This document shows positions 17,224-26,253 of a stretch of 64,000 nucleotides of DNA, piece after piece. Location: assembly GCF_002953715.1 (NCBI RefSeq), contig NZ_CP025012.1, positions 3,534,001 to 3,598,000 on the forward strand, in the 5' to 3' direction. The stretch comes from Rhizobium leguminosarum (GTDB taxonomy: Bacteria > Pseudomonadota > Alphaproteobacteria > Rhizobiales > Rhizobiaceae). How positions within the stretch are numbered: position 1 is the stretch's first letter; every line of letters begins with the position of its first letter. The translations under genes and the position numbers were made by a program. Below the pieces are notes generated by a model. The model ran no database searches. It was not told the origin of the DNA and saw nothing but the letters and a program-made list of their open reading frames with translations.

Positions 17224-20200
17224 GATTTGCTCATTTTTTCGTGGACCGGCCGATCTTTGCGGCCGTCATCTCGATCCTTCTTCTCGTCGTCGGCAGCATT
17301 GCCTACACGCAATTGCCGGTATCTCAATATCCCGAGATAGCGCCACCGACCATCGTCGTGCGCACCTCTTATCCGGGTGCCGACCCGCAGACGATCGCCG
17401 ATACCGTTTCGACGCCGCTCGAACAACAGATCAACGGCGTCGAAGACATGCTTTATATGTCTTCTTACTCCAGCGCCGACGGCGCCATGTCGCTGACGAT
17501 CACCTTCAAGCTCGGCACTGATCTCGACAAGGTCCAGGTGCTCGTCCAGAACCGCGTTTCCATCGCCCTTCCCCGTCTTCCCGAAGAAGTCCAGCGGCTT
17601 GGCGTGACCACCGACAAAAGCTCACCGGATCTGATGATGGTGGTGCACCTGCTGTCGCCGTCGCACCGCTATGACCAGCTTTACGTCTCGAACTACGCCC
17701 GCAACCGCATCCGCGACGTTCTGGTGCGCCTTGACGGCGTCGGCGACGTGCAGATCTTTGGCGAGCGCCAGTATTCGATGCGAATCTGGCTGGATCCGGA
17801 AAAGCTCTCCGCTTACGGGATGACATCCGATGACGTCGTCTCCGCATTGAGAGATCAGAACGTCCAGGTATCAGGCGGCAAGATCGGTGCCCCACCCGTT
17901 ACCGGCAAGAATGCTTTCGAATATACGGTGCGAACGGACGGCCGCTTCTCCGACGTGCGCGAGTTCCGATATGTCATTGTGAAATCGACGACATCGGGCC
18001 GCCTCGTGCAGTTGCAGGATGTCGCCCGGATAGAACTCGGCGCACAGGATTACGTCACTAACAGTTATCTCAACAACGATCCCGCAGTTGCTCTCGGCAT
18101 CTTCGCCCGGCCGGGAACCAACGCCCTGGACACGGCCCATCAAGTCCAGACGCTCATGAAGGACATATCCCAGAATTTCCCGCCGGGTCTGGAATATCGT
18201 ATCGTCTACGACACGACCGAATTCATCTCGGATTCGATTACTGAGGTCTATAGAACCATTGCAGAAGCGGCCATCTTGGTGGCGATTGTCGTTCTTGTCT
18301 TCCTGCAATCCTGGCGAACCGCAATCATTCCGATCATTGCTATCCCGGTATCGCTGATCGGCACCTTCGCCGTTCTGCTCGCCTTCGGCTTCTCGCTCAA
18401 CATGCTCACCCTGTTCGGTCTCGTGCTGGCGATCGGGATCGTCGTGGATGACGCGATCGTGGTGGTGGAAAACGTCGAGCGCAATCTGGCACGCGGCATG
18501 ACGCCGAAGCAGGCGTCCCATGTCACAATGGACGAAGTTGGAACCGCCGTCGTCGCCATCTCGCTGGTGCTGATCGCCGTGTTCGTGCCGACAGCCTTCA
18601 TTCCAGGCATCTCTGGCCAGTTCTACAGGCAGTTCGCAGTCACGATCTCCGTCACCACTGCAATTTCCGCCTTGAATTCGCTCACACTGTCGCCCGCCCT
18701 CGCAGGCATATTGCTGAAAACCCATGACCATGAAACCAAGCGCACGAATGTCGCATCCCGTCTGGGAAGAGGGCTGGCAGACGGCTTCAATCATGGATTC
18801 GATCGGCTGAGCTCCGGCTATTCATGGACCGTTCGGCATCTGGTCAGCAGTTGGGTGGGCTTGACAGCCGCGATGGTCACCTTCGTCTGCCTGCTTGGAG
18901 CGACCTGGTATATGGGCACGAAAGTTCCCGCGGGCTTTATCCCGACCATGGACCAGGGTTACGCCATCATCGTCATACAGCTACCCGACGGCGCGTCGCT
19001 CGCGCGTACCGATGCCGTCGTCAAACAGGTGGGCGATATCGCCCGCACCGTGCCCGGCGTCGGCAATGCCGTGCAATTTGCCGGCTTCAGCGGGGCCACG
19101 TTCACCAATGCCTCAAATGCCGGCGTCGTCTTCGTCCCGTTCAAATCCTTTGCCGAACGTGAAGAAGGCGGGGAGAACGCCAACAAGATCATCGGCGAGC
19201 TTTACGGAAAGCTGCAAAGCATCCAGGAAGCCTTCATCATTGCCATCCCACCGCCATCCGTGCGTGGCGTCGGTAATTCCGGCGGCTTCAAGATGCAGAT
19301 CTCCGATCTCGAAAACGCCGACATGACGCGCGTCCTCGGCCTCGCCCGGCAAATGATGGGTGCGGCGGCAACGACCGAGGGGCTGACCGGCGTCTTTACG
19401 ACATTCTCCGATGCAAGCCCACAATACTTCCTGGCGATCGACCGCGACAAGGCACGTTTCCTCAATGTGCCGATCCCCAATATCTTCAATGCCCTTTCTA
19501 TCAATCTCGGCGTCGCCTATGTGAACGATTTCAATGCGTTCGGCCGCGTCTACCAGGTTCGCGCCCAGGCCGACCGGCAATACCGCATGGACCGGGAAGA
19601 CATCCTTGCCCTCAAGGTTCGGTCGGCGACCGGGGCGCTGGTTCCGCTTGGAACCTTGATGGACATCCAGGATGCCAGCGGCCCGGCGCTTGTCCAGCGC
19701 TACAACATGTACGTCTCAGTGCCGCTTCAGGGCAATCCGACGCCGGGCACGTCGACGGGCGATGCCATTGCCAAGATGGAAGCACTGGCAGCCAAGATCC
19801 TGCCGCAGGGGACGACCTTCGAATGGACCGAACTCGCCTATCAGGAGACCCACACCGGCAACACCGCCATCTACATCTTCGCCCTGTCCGTCGTCTTCGT
19901 CTTCCTGGCGCTGGCGGCGCAATATGAAAGCTGGGTTCTGCCCCTCGCGATCATTCTCATTGTCCCGCTTGCGGTGCTCGCGGCGTTGATCGGGGTCTCG
20001 CTGAGGGGAATGGACAACAATGTCCTGACGCAGATCGGCCTGATCGTTCTGATCGGCCTTGCGGCCAAGAACGCCATCCTGATCGTCGAGTTCGCCAGGC
20101 AGGCGGAAGACGAGGGCAAGTCGCCGGTGGAGGCGGCCATCGAGGCGAGCCATCTTCGCCTGCGCCCGATCCTGATGACGGCATTCGCCTTCATCTTCGG

Positions 20201-20408
20201 TGTTCTGCCACTTGCCATCGCCACCGGCCCCGGCGCCGAAATGCGCCAGTCGCTCGGCACCGCCGTCTTTTCGGGCATGCTCGGCGTGACGATCTTCGGC
20301 CTGTTCCTGACGCCGGTCTTCTACGTCGTGCTGCGCGGCTGGCGCCGCAAGCGGCCGGCCACTGTAGAACCAGCGAAGACTGAGCCGGTCGAGGAAGGGG
20401 TCGTCTGA
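17220..20408 (+). CDS. RND efflux pump, inner-membrane permease (HAE1 family)
   Basis: The 1062-residue permease starts MRFAHFFVDRPIFAAVISIL. The relay aspartates are in GIVVDDAIVVVENVERN (D410-D411) and the relay lysine is in GLAAKNAILIVEFARQ. VPAGFIPTMDQGYAIIVIQLPDGASLART is the conserved start of the second porter half. Overlap with the adaptor (ATGA) shows one transcript. The substrate range cannot be predicted. It is the second complete pump within 20 kb and also lacks a linked outer-membrane channel. Confidence 0.93.
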   Translation: MRFAHFFVDRPIFAAVISILLLVVGSIAYTQLPVSQYPEIAPPTIVVRTSYPGADPQTIADTVSTPLEQQINGVEDMLYMSSYSSADGAMSLTITFKLGTDLDKVQVLVQNRVSIALPRLPEEVQRLGVTTDKSSPDLMMVVHLLSPSHRYDQLYVSNYARNRIRDVLVRLDGVGDVQIFGERQYSMRIWLDPEKLSAYGMTSDDVVSALRDQNVQVSGGKIGAPPVTGKNAFEYTVRTDGRFSDVREFRYVIVKSTTSGRLVQLQDVARIELGAQDYVTNSYLNNDPAVALGIFARPGTNALDTAHQVQTLMKDISQNFPPGLEYRIVYDTTEFISDSITEVYRTIAEAAILVAIVVLVFLQSWRTAIIPIIAIPVSLIGTFAVLLAFGFSLNMLTLFGLVLAIGIVVDDAIVVVENVERNLARGMTPKQASHVTMDEVGTAVVAISLVLIAVFVPTAFIPGISGQFYRQFAVTISVTTAISALNSLTLSPALAGILLKTHDHETKRTNVASRLGRGLADGFNHGFDRLSSGYSWTVRHLVSSWVGLTAAMVTFVCLLGATWYMGTKVPAGFIPTMDQGYAIIVIQLPDGASLARTDAVVKQVGDIARTVPGVGNAVQFAGFSGATFTNASNAGVVFVPFKSFAEREEGGENANKIIGELYGKLQSIQEAFIIAIPPPSVRGVGNSGGFKMQISDLENADMTRVLGLARQMMGAAATTEGLTGVFTTFSDASPQYFLAIDRDKARFLNVPIPNIFNALSINLGVAYVNDFNAFGRVYQVRAQADRQYRMDREDILALKVRSATGALVPLGTLMDIQDASGPALVQRYNMYVSVPLQGNPTPGTSTGDAIAKMEALAAKILPQGTTFEWTELAYQETHTGNTAIYIFALSVVFVFLALAAQYESWVLPLAIILIVPLAVLAALIGVSLRGMDNNVLTQIGLIVLIGLAAKNAILIVEFARQAEDEGKSPVEAAIEASHLRLRPILMTAFAFIFGVLPLAIATGPGAEMRQSLGTAVFSGMLGVTIFGLFLTPVFYVVLRGWRRKRPATVEPAKTEPVEEGVV

Positions 20409-20447
20409 GACGATCCCACCCGGCTCTGAGGAAACAGGGCACAGAGG

Positions 20448-21185
20448 TCAGGTCGAAAACAGATGCACCTTGCCCTGCCACAAGCGGGCGACGGTGAGTT
20501 TGCCGCTGCGATAGGCGCGCGTATCGAGATTGAGCCGCCTCGGCCGTATATCGGGTTTGTCGTTCGGCGTATGGCCGTGAACGACGAGTTTTGGCAACGG
20601 CACCCGGCTTTCGAGAAACCGCTGGCGGATGAGGACCAGATCCTCATCCGTCTGCCTGTCGAGCGGCAGTTTCGGATTGATGCCGGCATGCACGAAAATC
20701 ACGCTTGGGGTTTCCAGCAGGACAGGCATCGCCCGCATGAAATCGATATGCGTACGCGGCAGCGACTGGCGGATGAAGACATCGAGCTTCGCGCCGGTGG
20801 GGAAGACCAGGGGCAGATGCTCCGGATCGAGGCCATAGGATTTGAGCAGCTCCGCTGACCCCATCTGCATCCAATCGTCATAGGAGATCCAGCCGTCGAT
20901 ATAGTCGAGCATGGCGATTTCGTGATTGCCGGCAAGGCAGATGCGGTCGAATCCATCGGGCGGTGGCTCCATGAGATGGGCGATGACCTGTGACGATTCG
21001 GGGCCGCGGTCGATATAGTCGCCGAGCGTGACGATCAGCTTACGCCCGGGCAACTGCGCGCCATCGCGCAGGATCGCCGCCTCGGCTTTCACAAGCAGAT
21101 CGTACCGACCGTGAATATCGCCGATCGCATAGGTTGGGATAGCGGCAATATCTAGCGTCAGACGCGGTCTCGGCTGGCGCGCCAT
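20448..21185 (-). CDS. Calcineurin-like metallophosphoesterase (PP1/ApaH-type Ser/Thr phosphatase family)
   Basis: A 245-residue protein. The metal-binding motifs occur in order: GDIHG (residues 22-26), GDYIDRG, GNHE, and VHGHT near the C-terminus, as in bacterial PrpA/PrpE-type phosphatases and ApaH. The ATG at 21185 is favoured because GAGG lies eight bases upstream; an in-frame start at 21227 would add 14 residues. Members dephosphorylate phosphoproteins or cleave dinucleotide polyphosphates; the substrate is unknown. It converges on the pump gene upstream and is divergent from the flavoprotein gene at 21389. Confidence 0.85.
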   Translation of the reverse strand: MARQPRPRLTLDIAAIPTYAIGDIHGRYDLLVKAEAAILRDGAQLPGRKLIVTLGDYIDRGPESSQVIAHLMEPPPDGFDRICLAGNHEIAMLDYIDGWISYDDWMQMGSAELLKSYGLDPEHLPLVFPTGAKLDVFIRQSLPRTHIDFMRAMPVLLETPSVIFVHAGINPKLPLDRQTDEDLVLIRQRFLESRVPLPKLVVHGHTPNDKPDIRPRRLNLDTRAYRSGKLTVARLWQGKVHLFST

Positions 21186-21388
21186 TTTCGAAACCTCGCT
21201 GTTGCGAGCACGAGAGTCGCTCATCATATTTCTCGATCAAGGAAGCCCCACTTCACCGTAAGTAGAGTAAAGGACAAGGCAATCAAGCTGGTAAGAAAAT
21301 TCAAAGCACACGGGTTTTGTAGAAAAACCGGCCTTATCATTCGAGGGGCAATCCCTCACTCCTATATCCATCGAGAAAAGAGTGACCG

Positions 21389-22516
21389 ATGGGAACGGTA
21401 TCGCAGTTTCATCAGAGCCTGAGGCCTCCCGCGCATCGCATCGAAAGCGAAGAGGAGGCGATATCCACGGCCCGCGACCTCGCCGCCGCATTCCGGCATC
21501 AGGCGAGCGAGCGCGATATCAACCGCATCCTGCCTTTTGCCGAGCTTGACGCGCTGTCGGTATCGGGGCTGACGGCAATCGCCGTACCGCCCGACCATGA
21601 AGGGCTCGACGTGTCGAACGCCCTGCTCGCCGAAATCGTTGCAATCATCGCCGAGGGCGATGCCTCGATCGGTGAGGCGCTGGAAAATCATTTCTGTGCG
21701 CTGGAAACGCTGCGCACCCGGGCTGCCGAGGATTTGAAGGCATCGCTATTTGCCCGTGTGCTGCTCGGCGACCGCTTTTCGGCCGCTACCTTCACCGACG
21801 GGGCCGAGCTTACGGCCGAAGGTCCGGGCTACCGCCTGAGTGGGCGCACGCGGCAGGCGGCCGGTATTCTATTCGCCGACTGGATCGCCGCTGCCGCCAC
21901 CGCCCCGCCCAGCCGCCCGGTGACGCTCTATCTCGCACGCGATGATGAAGGCGTGCAGGTGGTCGACGATTGGGACGGCTTCGGCCAGCGCACCAATGGC
22001 TCGGCGACGGCGATCGTCGCCACGCTTCACCTCAATGCAGATGCGATTGCCCCTGCCCCCTCGTCCGGATATTCGACCGGCATCTCGCTCGGCCTGCTGC
22101 TCAAGGCAGGCGTCAGCCTGGGCATCGCGCGCGCCGCATGGAGCGACCTGATGACCGCGATTGGCGATCCCAGCGCGACCGTCCTCCCCCGGATCGGCGA
22201 GCGCGCCATCCGCATCGAAGCGACGGCGGCAGCCTTGGAACGGGCTGGCCGCAAACTCGACATTGCCCAGGTCAATCCTGTGGAGGCCGCAATGGCAGAC
22301 GCGCATTTTTCCGCCTCAGCGGCCGCGATCCTTGCCGGAGAAACGGCGCTCGACACAGCAAACGCGCTGTTTGAACTTGCAGGGGAAACATCGGCAGGCA
22401 TCGGGCTTAATCTCGACCGCCATTGGCGCAATGCCCGCATTCACGCGCTATCGCTGCCGCGGGAAAAGCTGGTGCATACCGCAGGCGAATATATGTCGAA
22501 GGTCGGCGGCGCCTAA
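21389..22516 (+). CDS. Acyl-CoA-dehydrogenase-fold flavoprotein of the SfnB/DszC monooxygenase type
   Basis: The 375-residue protein has the acyl-CoA dehydrogenase fold: a helical N-terminal domain (about 20-120), a beta domain (FSAATFTDGAELTAEGPGYRLSGR), and a C-terminal helical domain ending LDRHWRNARIHALSLPREKLVHTAGEY. The WRNAR-H segment is typical of the SfnB/DszC branch, FMNH2-dependent monooxygenases used in organosulfur desulfurisation, rather than of true acyl-CoA dehydrogenases. The assignment to sulfur acquisition is from family resemblance. Its TAA is followed with no intervening base by the stop codon of a convergent Rrf2 gene. Confidence 0.75.
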   Translation: MGTVSQFHQSLRPPAHRIESEEEAISTARDLAAAFRHQASERDINRILPFAELDALSVSGLTAIAVPPDHEGLDVSNALLAEIVAIIAEGDASIGEALENHFCALETLRTRAAEDLKASLFARVLLGDRFSAATFTDGAELTAEGPGYRLSGRTRQAAGILFADWIAAAATAPPSRPVTLYLARDDEGVQVVDDWDGFGQRTNGSATAIVATLHLNADAIAPAPSSGYSTGISLGLLLKAGVSLGIARAAWSDLMTAIGDPSATVLPRIGERAIRIEATAAALERAGRKLDIAQVNPVEAAMADAHFSASAAAILAGETALDTANALFELAGETSAGIGLNLDRHWRNARIHALSLPREKLVHTAGEYMSKVGGA

Positions 22517-22981
22517 TCAGCTGGCGGCGGAGATCGGGAATTGTTCCTTGGCGCCTTCGATACGGCCGCCGTCGGCGACGAACTGCTCGAGGGTCATATT
22601 GTCGAGAATATCGGCGATCGCGTCCCGAACATCGGTCATCGAGCGCCGCACCTGACAGGTTTCCGGATCGGCACAGTCGTCGCAGGCCTCGTAAGCCGTG
22701 CGGCTGGCGCAGCGGATCGGCGCTAAGGGTCCGTCGAGCGTGCGGATGACATGGCCGATGCGGATTTCGGAGGCCGGCCGCGACAGAGAATAACCGCCGC
22801 CCGGTCCCTTCTTTGAACGCAGGATGCCGACATTGCGCAGTTCGAGCAGGATGGTATCGAGAAACTTCTTCGGGATATTGTTACGGGCGGCGATGTCATT
22901 GATGAAGGCAGTCTCGCCCGGCGCCAGCCGCGCCAGGTCGACCAGCGCCTTCAGCCCGTATTTTCCCTTTTTCGTCAACAT
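22517..22981 (-). CDS. Rrf2-family transcriptional regulator with a four-cysteine cluster
   Basis: The 154-residue protein begins MLTKKGKYGLKALVDLARLA, the typical Rrf2 N-terminus, with helix-turn-helix NIPKKFLDTILLELRNVGILRS and the wing GPGGGYSL. Cysteines occur at 91, 100, 103 and 109, close to where IscR and related members carry iron-sulfur ligands; the spacing is not the IscR one. It may sense redox or an Fe-S cluster. The upstream open frame to 23053 has no ribosome site, so MLTKKG is preferred. Rrf2 proteins include regulators of cysteine and sulfur metabolism, and the convergent SfnB-like gene hints at a sulfur link, but that is inference. Confidence 0.88.
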   Translation of the reverse strand: MLTKKGKYGLKALVDLARLAPGETAFINDIAARNNIPKKFLDTILLELRNVGILRSKKGPGGGYSLSRPASEIRIGHVIRTLDGPLAPIRCASRTAYEACDDCADPETCQVRRSMTDVRDAIADILDNMTLEQFVADGGRIEGAKEQFPISAAS

Positions 22982-23063
22982 CGTCGTCGCCCTGTAGAAA
23001 TCGCAGTATTTATCCTGCCAATAGCAGGCAAATAGCGTCAAAAGCGTGAACATACAACAAAAT

Positions 23064-23080
23064 AGCTATTATTTATAGCT
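23064..23080. promoter_or_regulatory. Dyad upstream of the rrf2 gene
   Basis: AGCTAT and ATAGCT are separated by TATTT, about 85 bases upstream of the rrf2 ATG in an AT-rich segment. Another short dyad (CCTGC / GCAGG) lies closer to the start. Either could be an operator; neither is confirmed. Confidence 0.35.
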
Positions 23081-23157
23081 TGTATCGGCAACGTCCACAG
23101 AAACGCCCGGCAGCCTTGAGAAAGACCGACCGCCGCGCGCCCTGCCGGCAGTCTCGG

Positions 23158-23946
23158 TCAGATCGTCTTCAGCATGCCGCCATCGACGAAATAGGTCGAG
23201 CCGATGCAATAGCTCGCACGCTCCGAACTCAGGAAGACGAAGACGTTTGCCAGCTCCTCCGGTGTGCCGAAGCGTTTGGAGGCGGCGTGCTCGTTGGCGA
23301 CGCTCTGCAGGTAGCCTTCCCAGTTCCCGCCGGTTTCGGCCGTCAATTGTTTGGCAGTCTTGATCCAGTCAGGCGTCAGGATCAGGCCGGCATTGACGCA
23401 GTTGACACGGATATTGTCCTTGATGAGTTCGGTCGAGAGCGTCTTCGAAAACATCATCAGCGCCGACTTGCTGACATTGTAGATCGGCTCGTACCAGAGC
23501 GGCTGAACGGCACAGATCGAGGCATTGTGCAGGATCACACCGCCGCCGCGCCCCTTCATCTGCGGGGCGATGCCGCGCGCCAGCCGCACGGCGGCCATCA
23601 CATGCAAGTCCCAATAGGTCTGCCACTTCTCGTCGGGTGCCTCCATCACCGTCTCGTTCGATCCGGTGCCGGCATTGTTGATGAGGATATCGGCGCCGCC
23701 TTTTTCGGCCGCCGCCGCTATGATCGCCTCGGTTCCCGCAACCGTCGCCACATCGGCGACAACAGCAACGGTGCTGACCCCGCACGTCTCTGCGATACGG
23801 GCGGCTTCCACCTCGAGGCGCTCGCCAACGCGGGCCGCCAGCACGAGGTCGGCGCCCTCAGCCGCCAGTCCTTCGGCGATCGCCAGCCCGATGCCGACCG
23901 ACGCACCTGTTATGACGGCAGTCTTTCCCTTCAACCCGAGATCCAT
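23158..23946 (-). CDS. Short-chain dehydrogenase/reductase
   Basis: A 262-residue protein. It has TGASVGIG (cofactor binding, about residues 14-21), NNAG in ADILINNAGTG, and catalytic S and Y-N-V-S-K (ASICAVQPLWYEPIYNVSK). The C-terminal SSERASYCIGSTYFVDGGM is the common SDR ending. The ATG at 23946 has a strong GGAGGA site. It is divergent from the TIM-barrel isomerase gene at 24089 with 142 bases between, and the pair may handle one hydroxyacid or sugar derivative. The substrate is unknown. Confidence 0.88.
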   Translation of the reverse strand: MDLGLKGKTAVITGASVGIGLAIAEGLAAEGADLVLAARVGERLEVEAARIAETCGVSTVAVVADVATVAGTEAIIAAAAEKGGADILINNAGTGSNETVMEAPDEKWQTYWDLHVMAAVRLARGIAPQMKGRGGGVILHNASICAVQPLWYEPIYNVSKSALMMFSKTLSTELIKDNIRVNCVNAGLILTPDWIKTAKQLTAETGGNWEGYLQSVANEHAASKRFGTPEELANVFVFLSSERASYCIGSTYFVDGGMLKTI

Positions 23947-24088
23947 GTCTTCCTCCGCAAACGGCCGGAGATCCCGGCCTGATGTGCCGAGTGTTCCGCC
24001 AATGAATCCCGGCGTCAAGCGCCTGAACTCCTCTTGCGGCAGGCTCCGATCTGTCGCATGCCTGCATCAACAGGATGGGAGGAGTTTC

Positions 24089-24859
24089 ATGCGACGTTAT
24101 TCAGCCTGCATAGAGTGGCTGTTTGCCGAAGAAGGCGACAGCTTTCCCGATCGCATCCGCCACGCCCATGCGGCCGGCCTGACGGCGATCGAATTCTGGC
24201 GCTGGACCGACAAGGATTTGGAAGTGATCGACGCGACGCTGAAGGAAACCGGCCTTGCCGTCTCCAGCCTCGTCGCCGAACCGATGATTGCGCTGACCGA
24301 CGCCGCCAACCGGCAGGCCTGGCTGAAAGGTCTTGCGGAATCCGTCACTGTCGCGAAACGTCTCGGCGCGCCGGTACTGATCGCCCAGGCGGGCGACGAT
24401 CTCCCGGGCTTGACCCGCGAAGAACAGCGCCGGGCGCTCACCGAAACGCTGAGAGCCGGCGCCGATATCCTCAAAGGCAGCGGTGTCCGCCTCGGCGTCG
24501 AGCCGCTCAATATCCGCATCGACCATGTCGGCTATTTCCTCGATTCGACCCGGGAGGGCCTCGACATCATCGATGACGTCGCCCGCCCCGAGATCGGCAT
24601 CGTCTACGACATCTACCATTCCGCCGTGATGGACGAACGCACCGAAGAGGTGCTGAACGGCCGCCTCGACCGTATCATCCACGTCCATGTCGCCGATCAC
24701 CCCGGCCGCAACGAACCGGGTTCCGGCGGCATCGACCTTGCTCACCGCCTCGGCTGGATTTTCGCCAACGGCTATGACGGCGCCGTCGGTCTGGAATACC
24801 GGCCGACCAGGCCCGGCGCGGACGCGGTCAAGGCCGCGATCGCTTCGCTCGGCGGCTAG
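24089..24859 (+). CDS. TIM-barrel isomerase of the hydroxypyruvate isomerase (Hyi) family
   Basis: The 256-residue protein is close to E. coli Hyi in length (about 258). It begins RRYSACIEWLFAEE. The barrel strands carry the two metal/acid glutamates in GVEPLNIRIDH and GLEYRPTRPG, and IVYDIYHSAVMDE and IHVHVADHPGRNEPGSGGID supply the metal ligands Asp, His and Asp. The family isomerises hydroxypyruvate and tartronate semialdehyde or acts on related 2-keto sugars (OtnI type). A GGGAGGAG ribosome site precedes the ATG. It is divergent from the SDR gene. Confidence 0.82.
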   Translation: MRRYSACIEWLFAEEGDSFPDRIRHAHAAGLTAIEFWRWTDKDLEVIDATLKETGLAVSSLVAEPMIALTDAANRQAWLKGLAESVTVAKRLGAPVLIAQAGDDLPGLTREEQRRALTETLRAGADILKGSGVRLGVEPLNIRIDHVGYFLDSTREGLDIIDDVARPEIGIVYDIYHSAVMDERTEEVLNGRLDRIIHVHVADHPGRNEPGSGGIDLAHRLGWIFANGYDGAVGLEYRPTRPGADAVKAAIASLGG

Positions 24860-24920
24860 GCTTCAGCGATGTCGAGGTGCCGCCGCACGAAGTACTGATC
24901 CTGCCGCTCGATGCCTGAAA

Positions 24921-25463
24921 TCAGGATCCGGATGAACTGGCGCCCTCGGCGAAGGCCTCAAGCTCGGGATCAAAATCGACGTCGACGACATTGTTGAAGA
25001 CGGCGGTGGCCAGCATGATGCCGGCGAAGGCGACGAGATCAACGAGCACTTTGGTCTCGTAGCGCTCTTTCAGATTTGCCCAGAGTTCAGCGGGAACGGC
25101 GTTGGAATCGGCGACGATCGCCTTGCCGAAGGCGTCGAGCAGCGCTTCTTCGTCGGAAAGCTCGAGCGCGTCGGGATTGAAGCCCTTGTTGCTCAGCGCC
25201 CGGCGGAAGAAGGTGATGGCGATTTTCGATTTCGCCGCCTTCGAGATCGCATGCGAGAAAATCCAGATCGCCCGGTCGTTGATCGCGGGATCGAGTTCGG
25301 CGCGCAGCGTGAACCACTCTGCATAGATGCGGTGGGCCGCCGGCGAGTGCAGCAGCGTCCGCTTCATGTTGGTCATGCGCCCGCGCAACCTGACTTCCTC
25401 GTCATGCGCCGCACGAATCTCTTCTGAAGCGGTGTCGTAGTCGATTTGCGGGAGGTGGCTCAT
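24921..25463 (-). CDS. Probable carboxymuconolactone-decarboxylase/AhpD-fold protein lacking CxxC
   Basis: The 180-residue protein is mostly alpha-helical by composition. The central part (SPAAHRIYAEWFTLRAELDPAINDRAIWIFSHAISKAAKS) and the ending (LVDLVAFAGIMLATAVFNNVVDVDFD) resemble the CMD/AhpD fold. The CxxC redox pair of AhpD is absent, and there is no cysteine in the central region, so peroxidase activity is unlikely. The fold call is from overall pattern and is moderate. It converges on the isomerase gene and is divergent from the cupin gene across a repeat-rich gap. Confidence 0.6.
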   Translation of the reverse strand: MSHLPQIDYDTASEEIRAAHDEEVRLRGRMTNMKRTLLHSPAAHRIYAEWFTLRAELDPAINDRAIWIFSHAISKAAKSKIAITFFRRALSNKGFNPDALELSDEEALLDAFGKAIVADSNAVPAELWANLKERYETKVLVDLVAFAGIMLATAVFNNVVDVDFDPELEAFAEGASSSGS

Positions 25464-25565
25464 CGGGGTCCCGTTCTTTCCTTAGGCGCACAGAAGCTAT
25501 CGGTGCGGAGATGTCGTGTGGCTGCGCAACGGCGAATCCGCTCGGCCGCCGCCCGGCGCCCGTCT

Positions 25566-25613
25566 GCTGCATATTTCCTTAAATCAGAATCGATTTAAGG
25601 ATAAATTATGCAG
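25566..25613. repeat. AT-rich palindromic element (dispersed intergenic type)
   Basis: CCTTAAATC pairs with GATTTAAGG across six bases, and the outer CTGCAT pairs with ATGCAG. I recall near-identical elements between genes in other Rhizobium genomes; within this window it occurs once. Confidence 0.55.
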
Positions 25614-25626
25614 CAATTCAGAAGTG

Positions 25627-25670
25627 CTACAGCGTCCTTTGCGCGTCCGAAAAGACGCGCGACGCTGTAG
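25627..25670. repeat. GC-rich palindromic element adjoining the AT-rich one
   Basis: CTACAGCGTC pairs with GACGCTGTAG, and inside it GCGCGTC pairs with GACGCGC around CGAAAA, giving a 17-base-pair stem with one CTTT bulge. It lies 30 bases before the cupin ATG and could affect that gene's mRNA. It also looks like a dispersed rhizobial element, from memory. Confidence 0.55.
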
Positions 25671-25699
25671 ACTGATCAAATCGAAGCTGGAGGCAAGGC

Positions 25700-26173
25700 A
25701 TGAGCGACGACCACGAGCATCATCATGTCGACTGGCGGGAACATGGCGTCAAGGTCATTCCCGGCAATTCGCTCGATCCGAACACCGCGCAGACGCCAGG
25801 CATGAACCGCGCGACCGCGATCAATAACGCGCGCGCCGGCGCCGAGAAGATCTGGGCGGGAACGGTGACGATCCATGCCAATGCCAAGACAGGCGCCCAT
25901 CACCACGGCGATCTCGAAAGCATCATCTACGTGGTCAAGGGCAAGGCCCGCATGCGCTGGGGCGAGCATCTGGAATATACCGCCGAGGCCGGCCCCGGCG
26001 ACTTCATCTACGTTCCGCCCTATGTGCCGCATCAGGAGATCAACGCCAGCCGCGACGAGACGCTGGAATGCGTGCTCGTCCGCTCAGGCCAGGAACCGGT
26101 CGTCGTCAATCTCGACATCGAGCCGGTCGAAAAGCCGGAAGACGTCGCGTGGATCGACCCGATCCATCGCTAA
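25700..26173 (+). CDS. Single-domain cupin protein
   Basis: The 157-residue protein has cupin motif 1 in TGAHHHGDLESIIYVVKGKARMRWG (His and Glu metal ligands) and motif 2 in GPGDFIYVPPYVPHQEIN (second His). The N-terminus is histidine-rich (SDDHEHHHVDW). Such proteins bind a divalent metal and may act as isomerases, dioxygenases or sensors; no specific reaction can be assigned. It follows two palindromic elements and converges on ugpC, with a small hairpin (GCGCAGG / CCTGCGC, 26193-26212) between them. Confidence 0.85.
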   Translation: MSDDHEHHHVDWREHGVKVIPGNSLDPNTAQTPGMNRATAINNARAGAEKIWAGTVTIHANAKTGAHHHGDLESIIYVVKGKARMRWGEHLEYTAEAGPGDFIYVPPYVPHQEINASRDETLECVLVRSGQEPVVVNLDIEPVEKPEDVAWIDPIHR

Positions 26174-26253
26174 ACCATGCCACGTTGAGCGAGCGCAGGT
26201 GAGATCCTGCGCCGCCAAAAGTTCTGCATGGCTCCTTGTGCGGCAAGGCCCCT

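Noticed and set aside
25577..25670. Stem-loops before the cupin gene as a possible riboswitch or small RNA
   Set aside because: They match the style of dispersed rhizobial palindromic elements, with no conserved riboswitch core that I can recognise.
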